34,413 nt of DNA from Bacteroidales bacterium. GTDB lineage: Bacteria > Bacteroidota > Bacteroidia > Bacteroidales > JAAUTT01. The stretch spans positions 1 through 34,413 of the forward strand of contig JANYAP010000148.1 of the NCBI GenBank assembly GCA_025361285.1, given 5' to 3'. This document shows positions 8,098-15,806 of this stretch, piece by piece (within the stretch, counting starts at the first letter, position 1; every line of letters begins with the position of its first letter). The notes beneath the pieces were generated by a model. It worked only from the letters and a program-made list of their open reading frames with translations. It did not search any database and was not told where the DNA came from. Position numbers and translations under genes: made by a program.

Positions 8098-9055
8098 AAG
8101 TATCAGTAAACGTAATTACATTGCAACAGCTTCATTGATAGCACTTATTCTAATGGCTGGATGCATCAGATCTACTCCTTTTAAATTTACCAACGAAACG
8201 CCAACCTCTGGCAATGTGAAAGTTGGAGTCGACGAATCGTTTCAATTACTGCTAGATACCGAAATATTCACCTTCCAATCGATATATAAAGATGCCAAAA
8301 TAACACCATTATATAAACCCGAACTTGGCATACTCGACGATTTTATGAAGGACTCGGTGCGATTTATAGTTACAACCCGTAATTTAACAGCAAACGAAGA
8401 CGCCTATCTGAAAAGTAAGCAAATAATACCACGTACCACAAAAATTGCATACGATGCTCTTGCTTTGATAATTAACCCAAAAAATAGCGATTCGTTAATA
8501 CAATACACAAAAGTTAGAGACATATTTTTGAGCAAAATTACTAACTGGAATCAAATTAGCGCAAAATCGCAATCCAATAATATTTCACTTGTTTTCGATA
8601 ACGAAAAATCGGGTAATGTTCGTTATTTCATCGAAAAATTCAATCTCCCAAACAAATTGCCAAAAAACTTTTATGCCGTTAATAATAACGAAGAAGTAAT
8701 AAATTATGTTGAAAAACATATAAACTCAATTGGCATTATAAGCGTAAACTGGGTGAGCGATAAGCACGATAGCGTTTCTCATTCATTTCTTAAACGCATT
8801 AAGGTTATGGCAATTACGTCGGAATTCGATCCGGAAGGTAACGACTATTATCGCCCATACCAAGGATACATTGCCGACAAATCATATCCATTCATTCGCG
8901 ATGTGTATATTATTAACCGCGAATCGTTTACAGGCCTTGGCTCTGGTTTATTATCGTTTATTGCTGGCGATAAAGGACAACGTATTATATTAAAATCGAA
9001 ACTTGTGCCAGCAACAATGCCAGTTCGCTTGGTACAAATAAAAAAAAGTTATTAA
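8090..9055 (+). CDS. PstS-like substrate-binding lipoprotein
   Basis: A 321-residue lipoprotein with a clear lipobox, LMAGC, lipidated at Cys25. It shows the periplasmic phosphate-binding-protein fold signatures: a TRNLT segment in the first lobe, a KVRDIFLSKITNW block, and VFDNEKSGNVRYF resembling the second ligand loop of PstS. The expected N-terminal loop rich in Ser/Thr that also contacts phosphate is not evident; the equivalent stretch reads VGVDESFQLLL. No ABC permease or ATPase genes follow. Instead it precedes a TPR protein and the ExbB/ExbD/TonB genes, an arrangement I recall from other Bacteroidota. Phosphate binding is uncertain, and the fold assignment is fairly secure. Confidence 0.75.
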   Translation: MNKSISKRNYIATASLIALILMAGCIRSTPFKFTNETPTSGNVKVGVDESFQLLLDTEIFTFQSIYKDAKITPLYKPELGILDDFMKDSVRFIVTTRNLTANEDAYLKSKQIIPRTTKIAYDALALIINPKNSDSLIQYTKVRDIFLSKITNWNQISAKSQSNNISLVFDNEKSGNVRYFIEKFNLPNKLPKNFYAVNNNEEVINYVEKHINSIGIISVNWVSDKHDSVSHSFLKRIKVMAITSEFDPEGNDYYRPYQGYIADKSYPFIRDVYIINRESFTGLGSGLLSFIAGDKGQRIILKSKLVPATMPVRLVQIKKSY

Positions 9056-9101
9056 TTTGCACAGTAACATAAATATTAATGCATTAACACCAAAATAAAT
9101 T

Positions 9102-10919
9102 ATGAGTATGGTTTCTAACATTTCGAGAACTAAATTAGTATTGTTTATTAGTTTTATAGTATACTGTTCAACAGCAAGTTATGCTCAAGATTTAATTTTG
9201 GCTGAAAAGTTATCGTTAAGTGAGCGCTACGAGGACGCCAATGAAATGTATAAGGAATTGATTAAAACTCAGCCTAATAATGGCGATATATACTTTTATT
9301 ATGGCGAAAATATTTTGAAAAGCTATTTAGCCGATCGCTATTCAAACACGCTTTCTGGCGTTACATCGCAGGCAAAAACTATTTTTGAAGCAGGCTTAAA
9401 GGCCGATACTATCAATAAAATAAATGCTATTGGGCTTGGTATGATTGTTTTACAACTAACAAACGACACATCGGCAGCCGATAAATATTTTAATTTGGCC
9501 GAACAAATGCTTCCCAAAAAACAGAAAAAGTATCTAGACGTGCATTATCAATTACTTATTAAACTTGCTACTGCACAATTGTATGCAAAAGATCCTCGAT
9601 ATAAAAAGGCAATTGCATATTTAACAAAAGGAAAGGAATTTGCACCAAACAACCCTAATATTCCAAATGCGCTTGGCGACGTTTATATGCAAAAAAACGA
9701 GGTTTCCAATGCCATTGCTAATTACAACCGAGCATTGTTCCTTAACCCCACCAACCCTGTATATAAGGTTAAAATAGGAAATATATACATAGGTGCCAAA
9801 AACCCTAATGCGGCGCGTCCACTTTTCGATGAGGCAAAATCGATCGATTCCTCTTATGCACCTATTTATAAGTCTATGGGAGCCATGTGGTATTTGGCAG
9901 GTCAAAATAATCTATCAAAAATAAATTACAAGCGATTCCTCGAATTATCGGGCAACAACATTCCCGCCAAGGTAAGTTATGCTAACTCACTTTTCCGTTC
10001 AAAAGATTATACCGAAACACTTAACGTTGTTGAAGAAATCTTAACTATCGATAAATCAAGAAATTACCTTAATCGATTAGCTGCCTACTCATCGTTCGAT
10101 AAAAAGCCTGCCGATTACGAAAAAGCGCTCATCTACAGCGAATTGTTTTTCAAAAATACCACTCCCAATCAAATTATTTTACGCGATTATTTATACTATG
10201 GTAATACACTTTTAAAGCTTAAAAAAGATACTGCTCAGATTGATAAAGGCTTGCAGAATTTGCTTAAAGCCTACCAAATGGATACTACTGATTATGAATT
10301 GTTTTCGAATATTGCTACATTCGCATACCAATATAATCGCTTTGCATTTGCTTCAGAGGTAATATCGAAAAAAATTGCAATGGGTAAAGCCAATTCGGCA
10401 GATTACTTAAATTTAGGAAAAGTGTATTATAAAACCAAACAATACGGAAAAGCCGACACCACTTTTACTCAACTTACAAAGATAGATTCTACTAATATTC
10501 AAGCATATATGTGGCTAGCAAATACATACGCAAGCAACGAAATTGACAATAAACTACCTGGGATAGCAAAGCTCAAATTCGAAAAATTAGCTGAAATAGG
10601 TGCTATGGACTCGGTTAAATTCAAAAACGAACTTTTTCAAGCTTATTCTTATTTAGGTGCATATTACCTATTAACAGTAAAGCCTACAAACAATGGGAAA
10701 GCATCTACCTATTTTGAAAAATTAACAACTCTCGATCCTAAAAACAAACAGTGGTTAAGTAAAGGATTCCAAGGCTTGGCGGCTGTTTTTCAAAACAAGA
10801 AAGATTACCCAAAGGCTATTGAGTATTGTAATAAGGTATTAGAAATTGAACCTAATAACCTTGGTATTAAAACAATGAAGGAAAGTTTAAAAAAGGCAAT
10901 TGCGCCACCTAAAAACTAA
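9102..10919 (+). CDS. Exported tetratricopeptide-repeat protein
   Basis: A 605-residue protein with an N-terminal signal peptide (residues about 1-29, ending ASYAQ). Nearly all the rest is helical TPR sequence, with repeat signatures such as ALGDVYMQKNEVSNAIANYN, YLNLGKVYYKTKQYGKADTT and DYPKAIEYCNKVLEIEPNN. TPR arrays act as protein-docking scaffolds. Its place between the PstS-like lipoprotein and exbB suggests a periplasmic scaffold for the Ton motor or its clients, which is inference. It starts 46 bases after the previous gene, so it is probably in the same operon. A second in-frame ATG two codons downstream is an equally possible start. Confidence 0.8.
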   Translation: MSMVSNISRTKLVLFISFIVYCSTASYAQDLILAEKLSLSERYEDANEMYKELIKTQPNNGDIYFYYGENILKSYLADRYSNTLSGVTSQAKTIFEAGLKADTINKINAIGLGMIVLQLTNDTSAADKYFNLAEQMLPKKQKKYLDVHYQLLIKLATAQLYAKDPRYKKAIAYLTKGKEFAPNNPNIPNALGDVYMQKNEVSNAIANYNRALFLNPTNPVYKVKIGNIYIGAKNPNAARPLFDEAKSIDSSYAPIYKSMGAMWYLAGQNNLSKINYKRFLELSGNNIPAKVSYANSLFRSKDYTETLNVVEEILTIDKSRNYLNRLAAYSSFDKKPADYEKALIYSELFFKNTTPNQIILRDYLYYGNTLLKLKKDTAQIDKGLQNLLKAYQMDTTDYELFSNIATFAYQYNRFAFASEVISKKIAMGKANSADYLNLGKVYYKTKQYGKADTTFTQLTKIDSTNIQAYMWLANTYASNEIDNKLPGIAKLKFEKLAEIGAMDSVKFKNELFQAYSYLGAYYLLTVKPTNNGKASTYFEKLTTLDPKNKQWLSKGFQGLAAVFQNKKDYPKAIEYCNKVLEIEPNNLGIKTMKESLKKAIAPPKN

Positions 10920-11091
10920 ATATTTTCGAAATTTCAGTAATTTGCAATTTGTTGGTATTTTCAATACTTAATTAACAAATTAAGAGCTATATTCGACCCT
11001 TATTTTTTAGGTGCTGTTTTATTAAAAAATGCATTAACATTCAAACCAAATAATTAATATATTTATTCATTTTATAACAAAATTTAAACGT

Positions 11092-11904
11092 ATGAGTACT
11101 AAAGGACAATCAATTAAAGATGTATTATCATCAATTTTTGCAACTTCGGTGATATTGATTTGTATAGCTGTTGGGTTTGCAATTTTCTATTTCGTTTTAG
11201 GCGACCCTATTAATTTCGAAGGTGGAAACGTTGAAAAAGGCCACGCTCTTGGTTATTTAGGTATAGTTTATCGAGGCGGTATTATTGTGCCTATTCTTAT
11301 TTCAGTTATTCTTATTCTTATTACGTTTTCAATTGAACGTGGCGTTTCGTTAGCTAAGGCTAGTGGTAAAGGTCGTTTAAGTGCCTTTGTTGGAAATATT
11401 CGTTCGCTACTTAAAGAAGACAAAATTGAAGAAGCCATTACAGCTTGCGACAATCAAAAAGGTTCGTTAGCTAACGTTGCAAAAGCTGGTTTACACCGCT
11501 ACCGCGATTTGCAAACCGACAATACATTGCCTAACGATCAGAAAGTTCTTGCTTTTCAAAAGGAATTAGAAGAAGCAACAGCACTTGAGTTACCAATGTT
11601 ATCGAAGAATTTAGTCGTTCTTTCTACAATTTCTTCTGTATCAGTTTTAATAGGTCTTATCGGTACTGTACTTGGTATGATAAAGGCTTTCCGCGAACTG
11701 GCTAGTGCTGGCTCGCCCGATGCTCTTGCATTATCAAACGCAATTGCTGAAGCACTTATAAATACTGCGTTTGGTATTACAGGATCGACCATTGCACTTA
11801 TTCTTTACAATTATTACTCGTCTAAAATTGATGCAATGACATTTAAAATCGATGAATCTAACTTTAGTCTTTCTCAAACTTTTGCTTCTACATTAAAGAA
11901 GTAA
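11092..11904 (+). CDS. exbB: MotA/TolQ/ExbB proton channel family protein
   Basis: A 270-residue inner-membrane protein. Hydrophobic helices lie near residues 15-38, 62-80, 170-195 and 208-240. The last two carry the family core (LSTISSVSVLIGLIGTVLGM and NTAFGITGSTIALILYNYY) that lines the proton path, and a charged cytoplasmic stretch lies between helices 2 and 3. With ExbD and TonB it couples proton-motive force to outer-membrane transport. It is followed by two exbD genes and tonB with short gaps, consistent with one operon. The 172-base gap before it may hold its own promoter, but I found no full consensus box there. Confidence 0.9.
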   Translation: MSTKGQSIKDVLSSIFATSVILICIAVGFAIFYFVLGDPINFEGGNVEKGHALGYLGIVYRGGIIVPILISVILILITFSIERGVSLAKASGKGRLSAFVGNIRSLLKEDKIEEAITACDNQKGSLANVAKAGLHRYRDLQTDNTLPNDQKVLAFQKELEEATALELPMLSKNLVVLSTISSVSVLIGLIGTVLGMIKAFRELASAGSPDALALSNAIAEALINTAFGITGSTIALILYNYYSSKIDAMTFKIDESNFSLSQTFASTLKK

Positions 11905-11959
11905 TTAGTTTTCGGACAATTATTTAGACTGTTGATTTTAATAATTTCAAAAATATATT

Positions 11960-12580
11960 ATGTCGAAAATTAAATTACCATCGAAACCGCCCAGGATTGA
12001 CATGACGCCGATGGTTGACCTATTCTTCCTGTTGCTAACATTCTTTATGTTAACAACATCGTTTAAGCCACAGGAAGCTGTTCAGGTTGACACACCTAAT
12101 TCGATATCCGATAAAACAACACCCGAAAAGGATGTTATTACCGTATTCGTTGGCAAGGACAATAAAGTGTTCTTTAACATTGATAATGGCAAGGATAGCT
12201 CGTCGCATATCCGACGAAAAGTACTTGTTAAGGTAGCCGAGCAATATAAGGTTAAATTTACACCAGCTCAAATTAAAAGATTTGAGACGTTAGCCTCTTT
12301 CGGTATGCCAATTAAAGACATGCCTGCCTGGATAAGTGCTACCGATCCGAAAGTTCGCGACGAAATGCAAGTTGGCGTGCCAATGGACTCTCTGAACAAC
12401 CAGTTGGAAATGTGGATACTTATATCTAGAAACGAAAATAGTAATGCCGAGGTTGCTGTTAAAGGCGATTATGCTTCGGATTATAAGGTAGTAAAAAAGG
12501 TAATGGATCTGTTTCAGAAATATAACATGAACAAGTTTAACCTTACCACCACACTCGAAAAGGTTGAAGTTAAACTATAA
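11960..12580 (+). CDS. exbD: Biopolymer transport protein ExbD (first copy)
   Basis: A 206-residue protein. The N-terminal cytoplasmic tail leads into the ExbD transmembrane helix with the family motif RIDMTPMVDLFFLLLTFFML, where the Asp in PMVD is the conserved protonatable residue. The periplasmic part is longer than the roughly 140-residue proteobacterial ExbD, with an insertion at about residues 75-130, and ends in a segment like the usual periplasmic dimer domain (GDYASDYKVVKKVMDLFQKY). It lies 55 bases after exbB and 18 bases before the second exbD. Confidence 0.9.
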   Translation: MSKIKLPSKPPRIDMTPMVDLFFLLLTFFMLTTSFKPQEAVQVDTPNSISDKTTPEKDVITVFVGKDNKVFFNIDNGKDSSSHIRRKVLVKVAEQYKVKFTPAQIKRFETLASFGMPIKDMPAWISATDPKVRDEMQVGVPMDSLNNQLEMWILISRNENSNAEVAVKGDYASDYKVVKKVMDLFQKYNMNKFNLTTTLEKVEVKL

Positions 12581-12598
12581 TATCTAATAAAACGAAAC

Positions 12599-13243
12599 AT
12601 GGCAGAAATAATTGCAAACGAAGGTGGTGGCAAGCATAAAGGAAAACGACGCGCCAAAAAACTTTCCACTCATATCGACATGACTCCGATGGTGGATTTG
12701 GCTTGTCTTCTGTTAACCTTTTTTATGTTAACTACAGCCTTTAGCAAACCAAAAGTTATGGAGATTGCGCTTCCCGATAAGAAGCCTATTAAAGATCCTC
12801 CAAAACTTGATCAAGATAAAGTTATAACTGTAATTCTTGATGAGAATGACAAAGTTTATTATTACAATAAACTTGCCGATCCAGCTAAACTCCCTCTACC
12901 AGAACTTGTTGAGTCGAATTTCAGTAAGGACGGACTTAGAAAACTATTTCTCAACAGAAATAAGGATTTATTTGCAAAAGTGGCAAATTATAACGATTCC
13001 ATAATGAAAGTTAAGGATGCTATGCCTCCTGATACACTGAGAAGTAGAATTAAGGCTATGGGGAAAGCAGATAAGGTAGGTCCTTTTGTTATGATTAAAG
13101 CTACCGACAAGGCTAAGTATGGCAACGTAGTTAATGTAATTGACGAATTAGCAATTACTAACGTTGTTAGATATGCTATAGTCGATTTGAATCCTATCGA
13201 AATTAAAATGCTTGAGGCAAAGAAAAATACATCTAAACCATAA
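12599..13243 (+). CDS. exbD: Biopolymer transport protein ExbD (second copy)
   Basis: A 214-residue paralogue of the preceding gene. A basic N-terminus (KHKGKRRAKKLS) precedes HIDMTPMVDLACLLLTFFML, again with the conserved Asp. The periplasmic domain carries an insertion like that of the first copy and ends KYGNVVNVIDELAITNVVRY. Two different exbD genes suggest a hetero-dimeric ExbD in the motor, as seen in many Bacteroidota clusters. It lies 18 bases after the first copy and 20 before tonB. Confidence 0.9.
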   Translation: MAEIIANEGGGKHKGKRRAKKLSTHIDMTPMVDLACLLLTFFMLTTAFSKPKVMEIALPDKKPIKDPPKLDQDKVITVILDENDKVYYYNKLADPAKLPLPELVESNFSKDGLRKLFLNRNKDLFAKVANYNDSIMKVKDAMPPDTLRSRIKAMGKADKVGPFVMIKATDKAKYGNVVNVIDELAITNVVRYAIVDLNPIEIKMLEAKKNTSKP

Positions 13244-13263
13244 CCTTTCAAAACCTTCTTATT

Positions 13264-14049
13264 ATGACAAAAAACAATGAAATAGATATACAAGAAAGGG
13301 CTGATAGTTTTGATGAAATTGTATTTGTAGGGCGTAATAGGGAATATGGAGCCTATTATTTGCGAAAAAAATACAATAAATACATTCTTATTGCCTTTTT
13401 GTTTGGTTTTTCAATTGTATCTACCGCGGTGGTTACCCCATTGGTGTATAGCTATTATAACAGAGATAAGCTAAAACGGGCTTTGGAGAATATTGTTACT
13501 GCCGAACTCGAAAATATTAAAAACGAAGAACCACCACCACCGCCGCCGCCGCCGCCACCACCTGCCGAAATTGTGCAGCAAATTAAGTTTGTGGCGCCTG
13601 AGGTTGTCGATACGGTAAAAGACGAAGTGGAAATAGCTACTGCCGATGATTTGGTATCGGTAATAAACGAACCTCCACCAACAGAAATTGTTGTTGAGGA
13701 AAAGAAAGACGAAGTTATTGTTGAAGAAAAGATATTCTTTGCCGTAGAGGAGAGTGCAACCTTTATGGGTGGCGATATTGAAAGCTTTCGAGGTTGGATT
13801 CAGGAACACATGAAATTTCCCGAAAGTGCTATCGAAATGGGTATCGAAGGAAAAGTTATACTTTCGTTTGTAATTAACTCACGCGGGGCTGTTGAGAATG
13901 CCAAAATTTTGCGTGGTGTAGATCCAGCGCTCGATCAGGAAGTTATTCGTGTTATACAGAGTTCGCCTAAATGGATACCAGGAAAACAAGGCGGAAAGGC
14001 TGTAAAACAACAGTTTACGATTCCTATTGCATTTAAACTTCAAAAATAA
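13264..14049 (+). CDS. tonB: Energy transducer TonB
   Basis: A 261-residue protein. Residues 1-36 are a cytoplasmic tail containing the Bacteroidota segment VGRNREYGAYYLRKKY. A transmembrane helix at about 39-62 follows, then a periplasmic linker with eleven consecutive prolines (13531-13563, codons CCA/CCG/CCT) and acidic stretches. The C-terminal TonB domain (about 180-260) contains FPESAIEMGIEGKVILSFVI, GVDPALDQEVIRVI and KWIPGKQGGK. It carries energy from ExbB/ExbD to TonB-dependent receptors. It is the last gene of the block and is followed 38 bases later by a strong hairpin terminator. Confidence 0.93.
   Translation: MTKNNEIDIQERADSFDEIVFVGRNREYGAYYLRKKYNKYILIAFLFGFSIVSTAVVTPLVYSYYNRDKLKRALENIVTAELENIKNEEPPPPPPPPPPPAEIVQQIKFVAPEVVDTVKDEVEIATADDLVSVINEPPPTEIVVEEKKDEVIVEEKIFFAVEESATFMGGDIESFRGWIQEHMKFPESAIEMGIEGKVILSFVINSRGAVENAKILRGVDPALDQEVIRVIQSSPKWIPGKQGGKAVKQQFTIPIAFKLQK
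13531..13563 (+). repeat. Proline-codon microsatellite in tonB
   Basis: Eleven consecutive proline codons: three CCA, five CCG, two CCA and one CCT. The five identical CCG units form a 15-base trinucleotide run that could change length by slippage without breaking the frame. Confidence 0.85.
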
Positions 14050-14086
14050 GTTTTAGTTTAAAAGCTTCATCATTAGTAAATTAAGT

Positions 14087-14136
14087 AAAAGCAAAGAAAG
14101 CAAAGAATAAAATCTTTGTGTTCTTTGCTTTTTTGC
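14087..14136 (+). terminator. Intrinsic terminator after tonB
   Basis: AAAAGCAAAGAA at 14087-14098 pairs perfectly with TTCTTTGCTTTT at 14121-14132. An inner CAAAGA/TCTTTG stem (14101-14106 with 14113-14118) extends the hairpin, and a run of six T follows the TTCTTTGC segment. It closes the Ton operon. Confidence 0.8.
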
Positions 14137-14150
14137 ATTTAAAACCGTTC

Positions 14151-14235
14151 GCAGCAATGCTGCTTTTTTTAGTTGCAAAGCAACGACATGTTTGTAGCAA
14201 GATCTATAATTTTTTCAATTAAGCCACTTCGTGGC
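14151..14235. repeat. Cluster of three short palindromes
   Basis: Three small perfect hairpins lie in a row: GCAGCA/TGCTGC (14151-14163, followed by seven T), GTTGC/GCAAC (14072 is not part; positions 14172-14184) and GCCAC/GTGGC (14223-14235). The middle one leads into CGACATGTTTGTAGCAAG. This arrangement resembles the short palindromic intergenic repeats scattered through many Bacteroidota genomes. The first could also act as a backup terminator. Confidence 0.55.
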
Positions 14236-14514
14236 GGTTTGTTTGATGGTATTACCAATTTTTATATGAACAAATTCACTTTTACTGAACAACAATGAAA
14301 ATAAATTTAAAAAAGTATTGCATATATAAAAAACATGTTTACCATTGCACCGCTTTTAAGAAAATGAAAAGCAGTATAAAAATCTGATTAATAGATTTTT
14401 AAAAAAATATACAGCAAAATTATTATATATACACTTGTATATCAATATAAAAATAAATAGTAGTTTTTCATAAATTAGTTAGTTAGTTAGTAGTTTTAAA
14501 TGTTAGTAATGTGG
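14236..14514. other. AT-rich non-coding stretch
   Basis: No convincing gene. A perfect 8-bp hairpin AAAAATCT/AGATTTTT lies at 14378-14400, and four tandem TTAG units lie near 14477-14492. The only ATG-initiated frame noticed on the + strand is 30 codons (14295-14387) with no recognisable features. Confidence 0.5.
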
Positions 14515-14545
14515 AAAAGGGCCATTCGTGAGAATCGCCCTTTTT
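14515..14545 (+). terminator. Orphan intrinsic terminator
   Basis: AAAAGGGC (14515-14522) pairs with GCCCTTTT (14537-14544), with an inner ATTC/GAAT stem and a GTGA loop, followed by T. It is a textbook terminator, yet the nearest upstream coding gene already has its own terminator about 400 bases earlier. It may end an unannotated small RNA. Confidence 0.7.
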
Positions 14546-14617
14546 GATTTTAAGTAATTGACATCATCACTTCCGAATATTTTTGTTACTTATTTATAAT
14601 AAATACGTTGAAATACA

Positions 14618-14660
14618 TAGAAATACTTTGGAATATGTATTATATTTCAAAGTATTTCTA
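14618..14660 (+). repeat. Long 19-bp hairpin between converging units
   Basis: Positions 14618-14636 pair with 14642-14660 around a 5-base loop. The only imperfect position is a G-T (14631 with 14647), which is a wobble pair if the + strand is transcribed. It lies about 47 bases past the anmK stop. It may be a miniature repeat or a transcript-end structure. Confidence 0.6.
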
Positions 14661-14706
14661 GAATATTAAATATAAATGATTTGTGAAATATTTACCGAAC
14701 TATTTA

Positions 14707-15798
14707 TTAATCTACTTGAAGTCTAGTAAGAGGTGTGTCCATTTTATAAACCACACCACCACAAGAATCGGTTTTTGCACCGGTAACCGAATGAAGGCAA
14801 TTTACTTCGTTGCGAAAACGTAACACTCCAAGAAACGCAAATACAACGGCTTCTTTAAAATCTACTATATCCTTCTCGGGCACAACACATTGCACATGTA
14901 ATAATTCACGAAAAAGCTCCATCAAAAATAGGTTATTAGCTCCACCACCAGTAATAAGCATTTTGTAATTTTTATCTCTATTAACTACACTTGCAATTTG
15001 GTACGTAATATGCAGATAATATGTGCGTAATTTATCTTCCAATGAAATTGAATATTTGTTAACTACGGGAACAATGTTCGCCATAACCCACTCTTTACCA
15101 AGCGACTTTGGTCCTGTAAGTTTATAAAACGGTAAACTGTTAAGCTCCTCTAATAAATTTGTATTTATGTTCCCGCTACGGGCCAGGTTGCCATTGTAAT
15201 CGAGCAGTAAATTGCGCTCTGCCACCAAGTAGTTAATAACAATATTTACGGGACAAATGTCGAAAGCTATTCTGCCATAGGAGTTTTCGAACGAAATGTT
15301 ACTAAAACCTCCTAAGTTAAGGCAATAATTATAATCGGAAAACAAAAATATATCGCCAATAGGCACCAGTGGTGCACCCTGACCGCCAAGTGCTACGTCC
15401 AAAGTTCGAAAATCGCAAATGGTGGTTATGCCAGTTTGCGATGCAATAAAGGCTCCGTTGCCAATTTGAGTAGTAAGTCCGATTTCGGGTTGGTGAAATA
15501 TTGTATGACCATGCGAAGCAATAAAATCGATACTTTCGGAACTATCAAGCATAAACTTGTTGCAATAGTCGCCTAAAAGCCTACCGTATTCGTTGTTTAA
15601 CATCATAAAATCGATCCCCGATAGGTTTTCGGCTGTTGTAAGTTTATTCTTCCAAATGTTGCTATAACTGAAGGTTTTAGCACGTTCAATATTATATTGC
15701 CATTTTTCGTTGGAAAAGATAAAATTGCATTGAGCAATATCTAAACCATCGAGCGATGTGCCCGACATTAGTCCTAAAGCTCTATATTTGTTTGACAT
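14707..15798 (-). CDS. anmK: Anhydro-N-acetylmuramic acid kinase
   Basis: A 363-residue protein of normal family length. The N-terminal GLMSGTSLDGLD (residues 9-20) is the family's phosphate-binding signature. SHGHTIFHQP (96-104) and DFRTLDVALGGQGAPLVPIGD (129-149) follow, and AFDICPVNIVINYL (178-191) carries Asp180 at the catalytic position. The enzyme opens and phosphorylates 1,6-anhydro-MurNAc to MurNAc-6-phosphate during murein recycling. It lies 8 bases downstream of the M23 peptidase gene, so the two are probably cotranscribed, linking wall cleavage to recycling. Confidence 0.92.
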   Translation of the reverse strand: MSNKYRALGLMSGTSLDGLDIAQCNFIFSNEKWQYNIERAKTFSYSNIWKNKLTTAENLSGIDFMMLNNEYGRLLGDYCNKFMLDSSESIDFIASHGHTIFHQPEIGLTTQIGNGAFIASQTGITTICDFRTLDVALGGQGAPLVPIGDIFLFSDYNYCLNLGGFSNISFENSYGRIAFDICPVNIVINYLVAERNLLLDYNGNLARSGNINTNLLEELNSLPFYKLTGPKSLGKEWVMANIVPVVNKYSISLEDKLRTYYLHITYQIASVVNRDKNYKMLITGGGANNLFLMELFRELLHVQCVVPEKDIVDFKEAVVFAFLGVLRFRNEVNCLHSVTGAKTDSCGGVVYKMDTPLTRLQVD

Positions 15799-15806
15799 AC
15801 TAGCTG

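Noticed and set aside
10967-10984. CTTAATT/AATTAAG hairpin between the TPR gene and exbB as a terminator
   Set aside because: The stem is pure A/T apart from one pair and no T-run follows, so it gives little evidence for ending the transcript.
14295-14387. A 30-codon ATG frame in the gap after tonB
   Set aside because: Composition follows the AT-rich background, and no start context, motif or coupling supports it.
215-14704. Shared 15-mer ATTTACCGAACTATT at 215-229 and 14690-14704, near the ends of the DJ-1 fragment and anmK
   Set aside because: A 15-base match within 34 kb of AT-rich DNA is expected by chance, and the flanks do not match.
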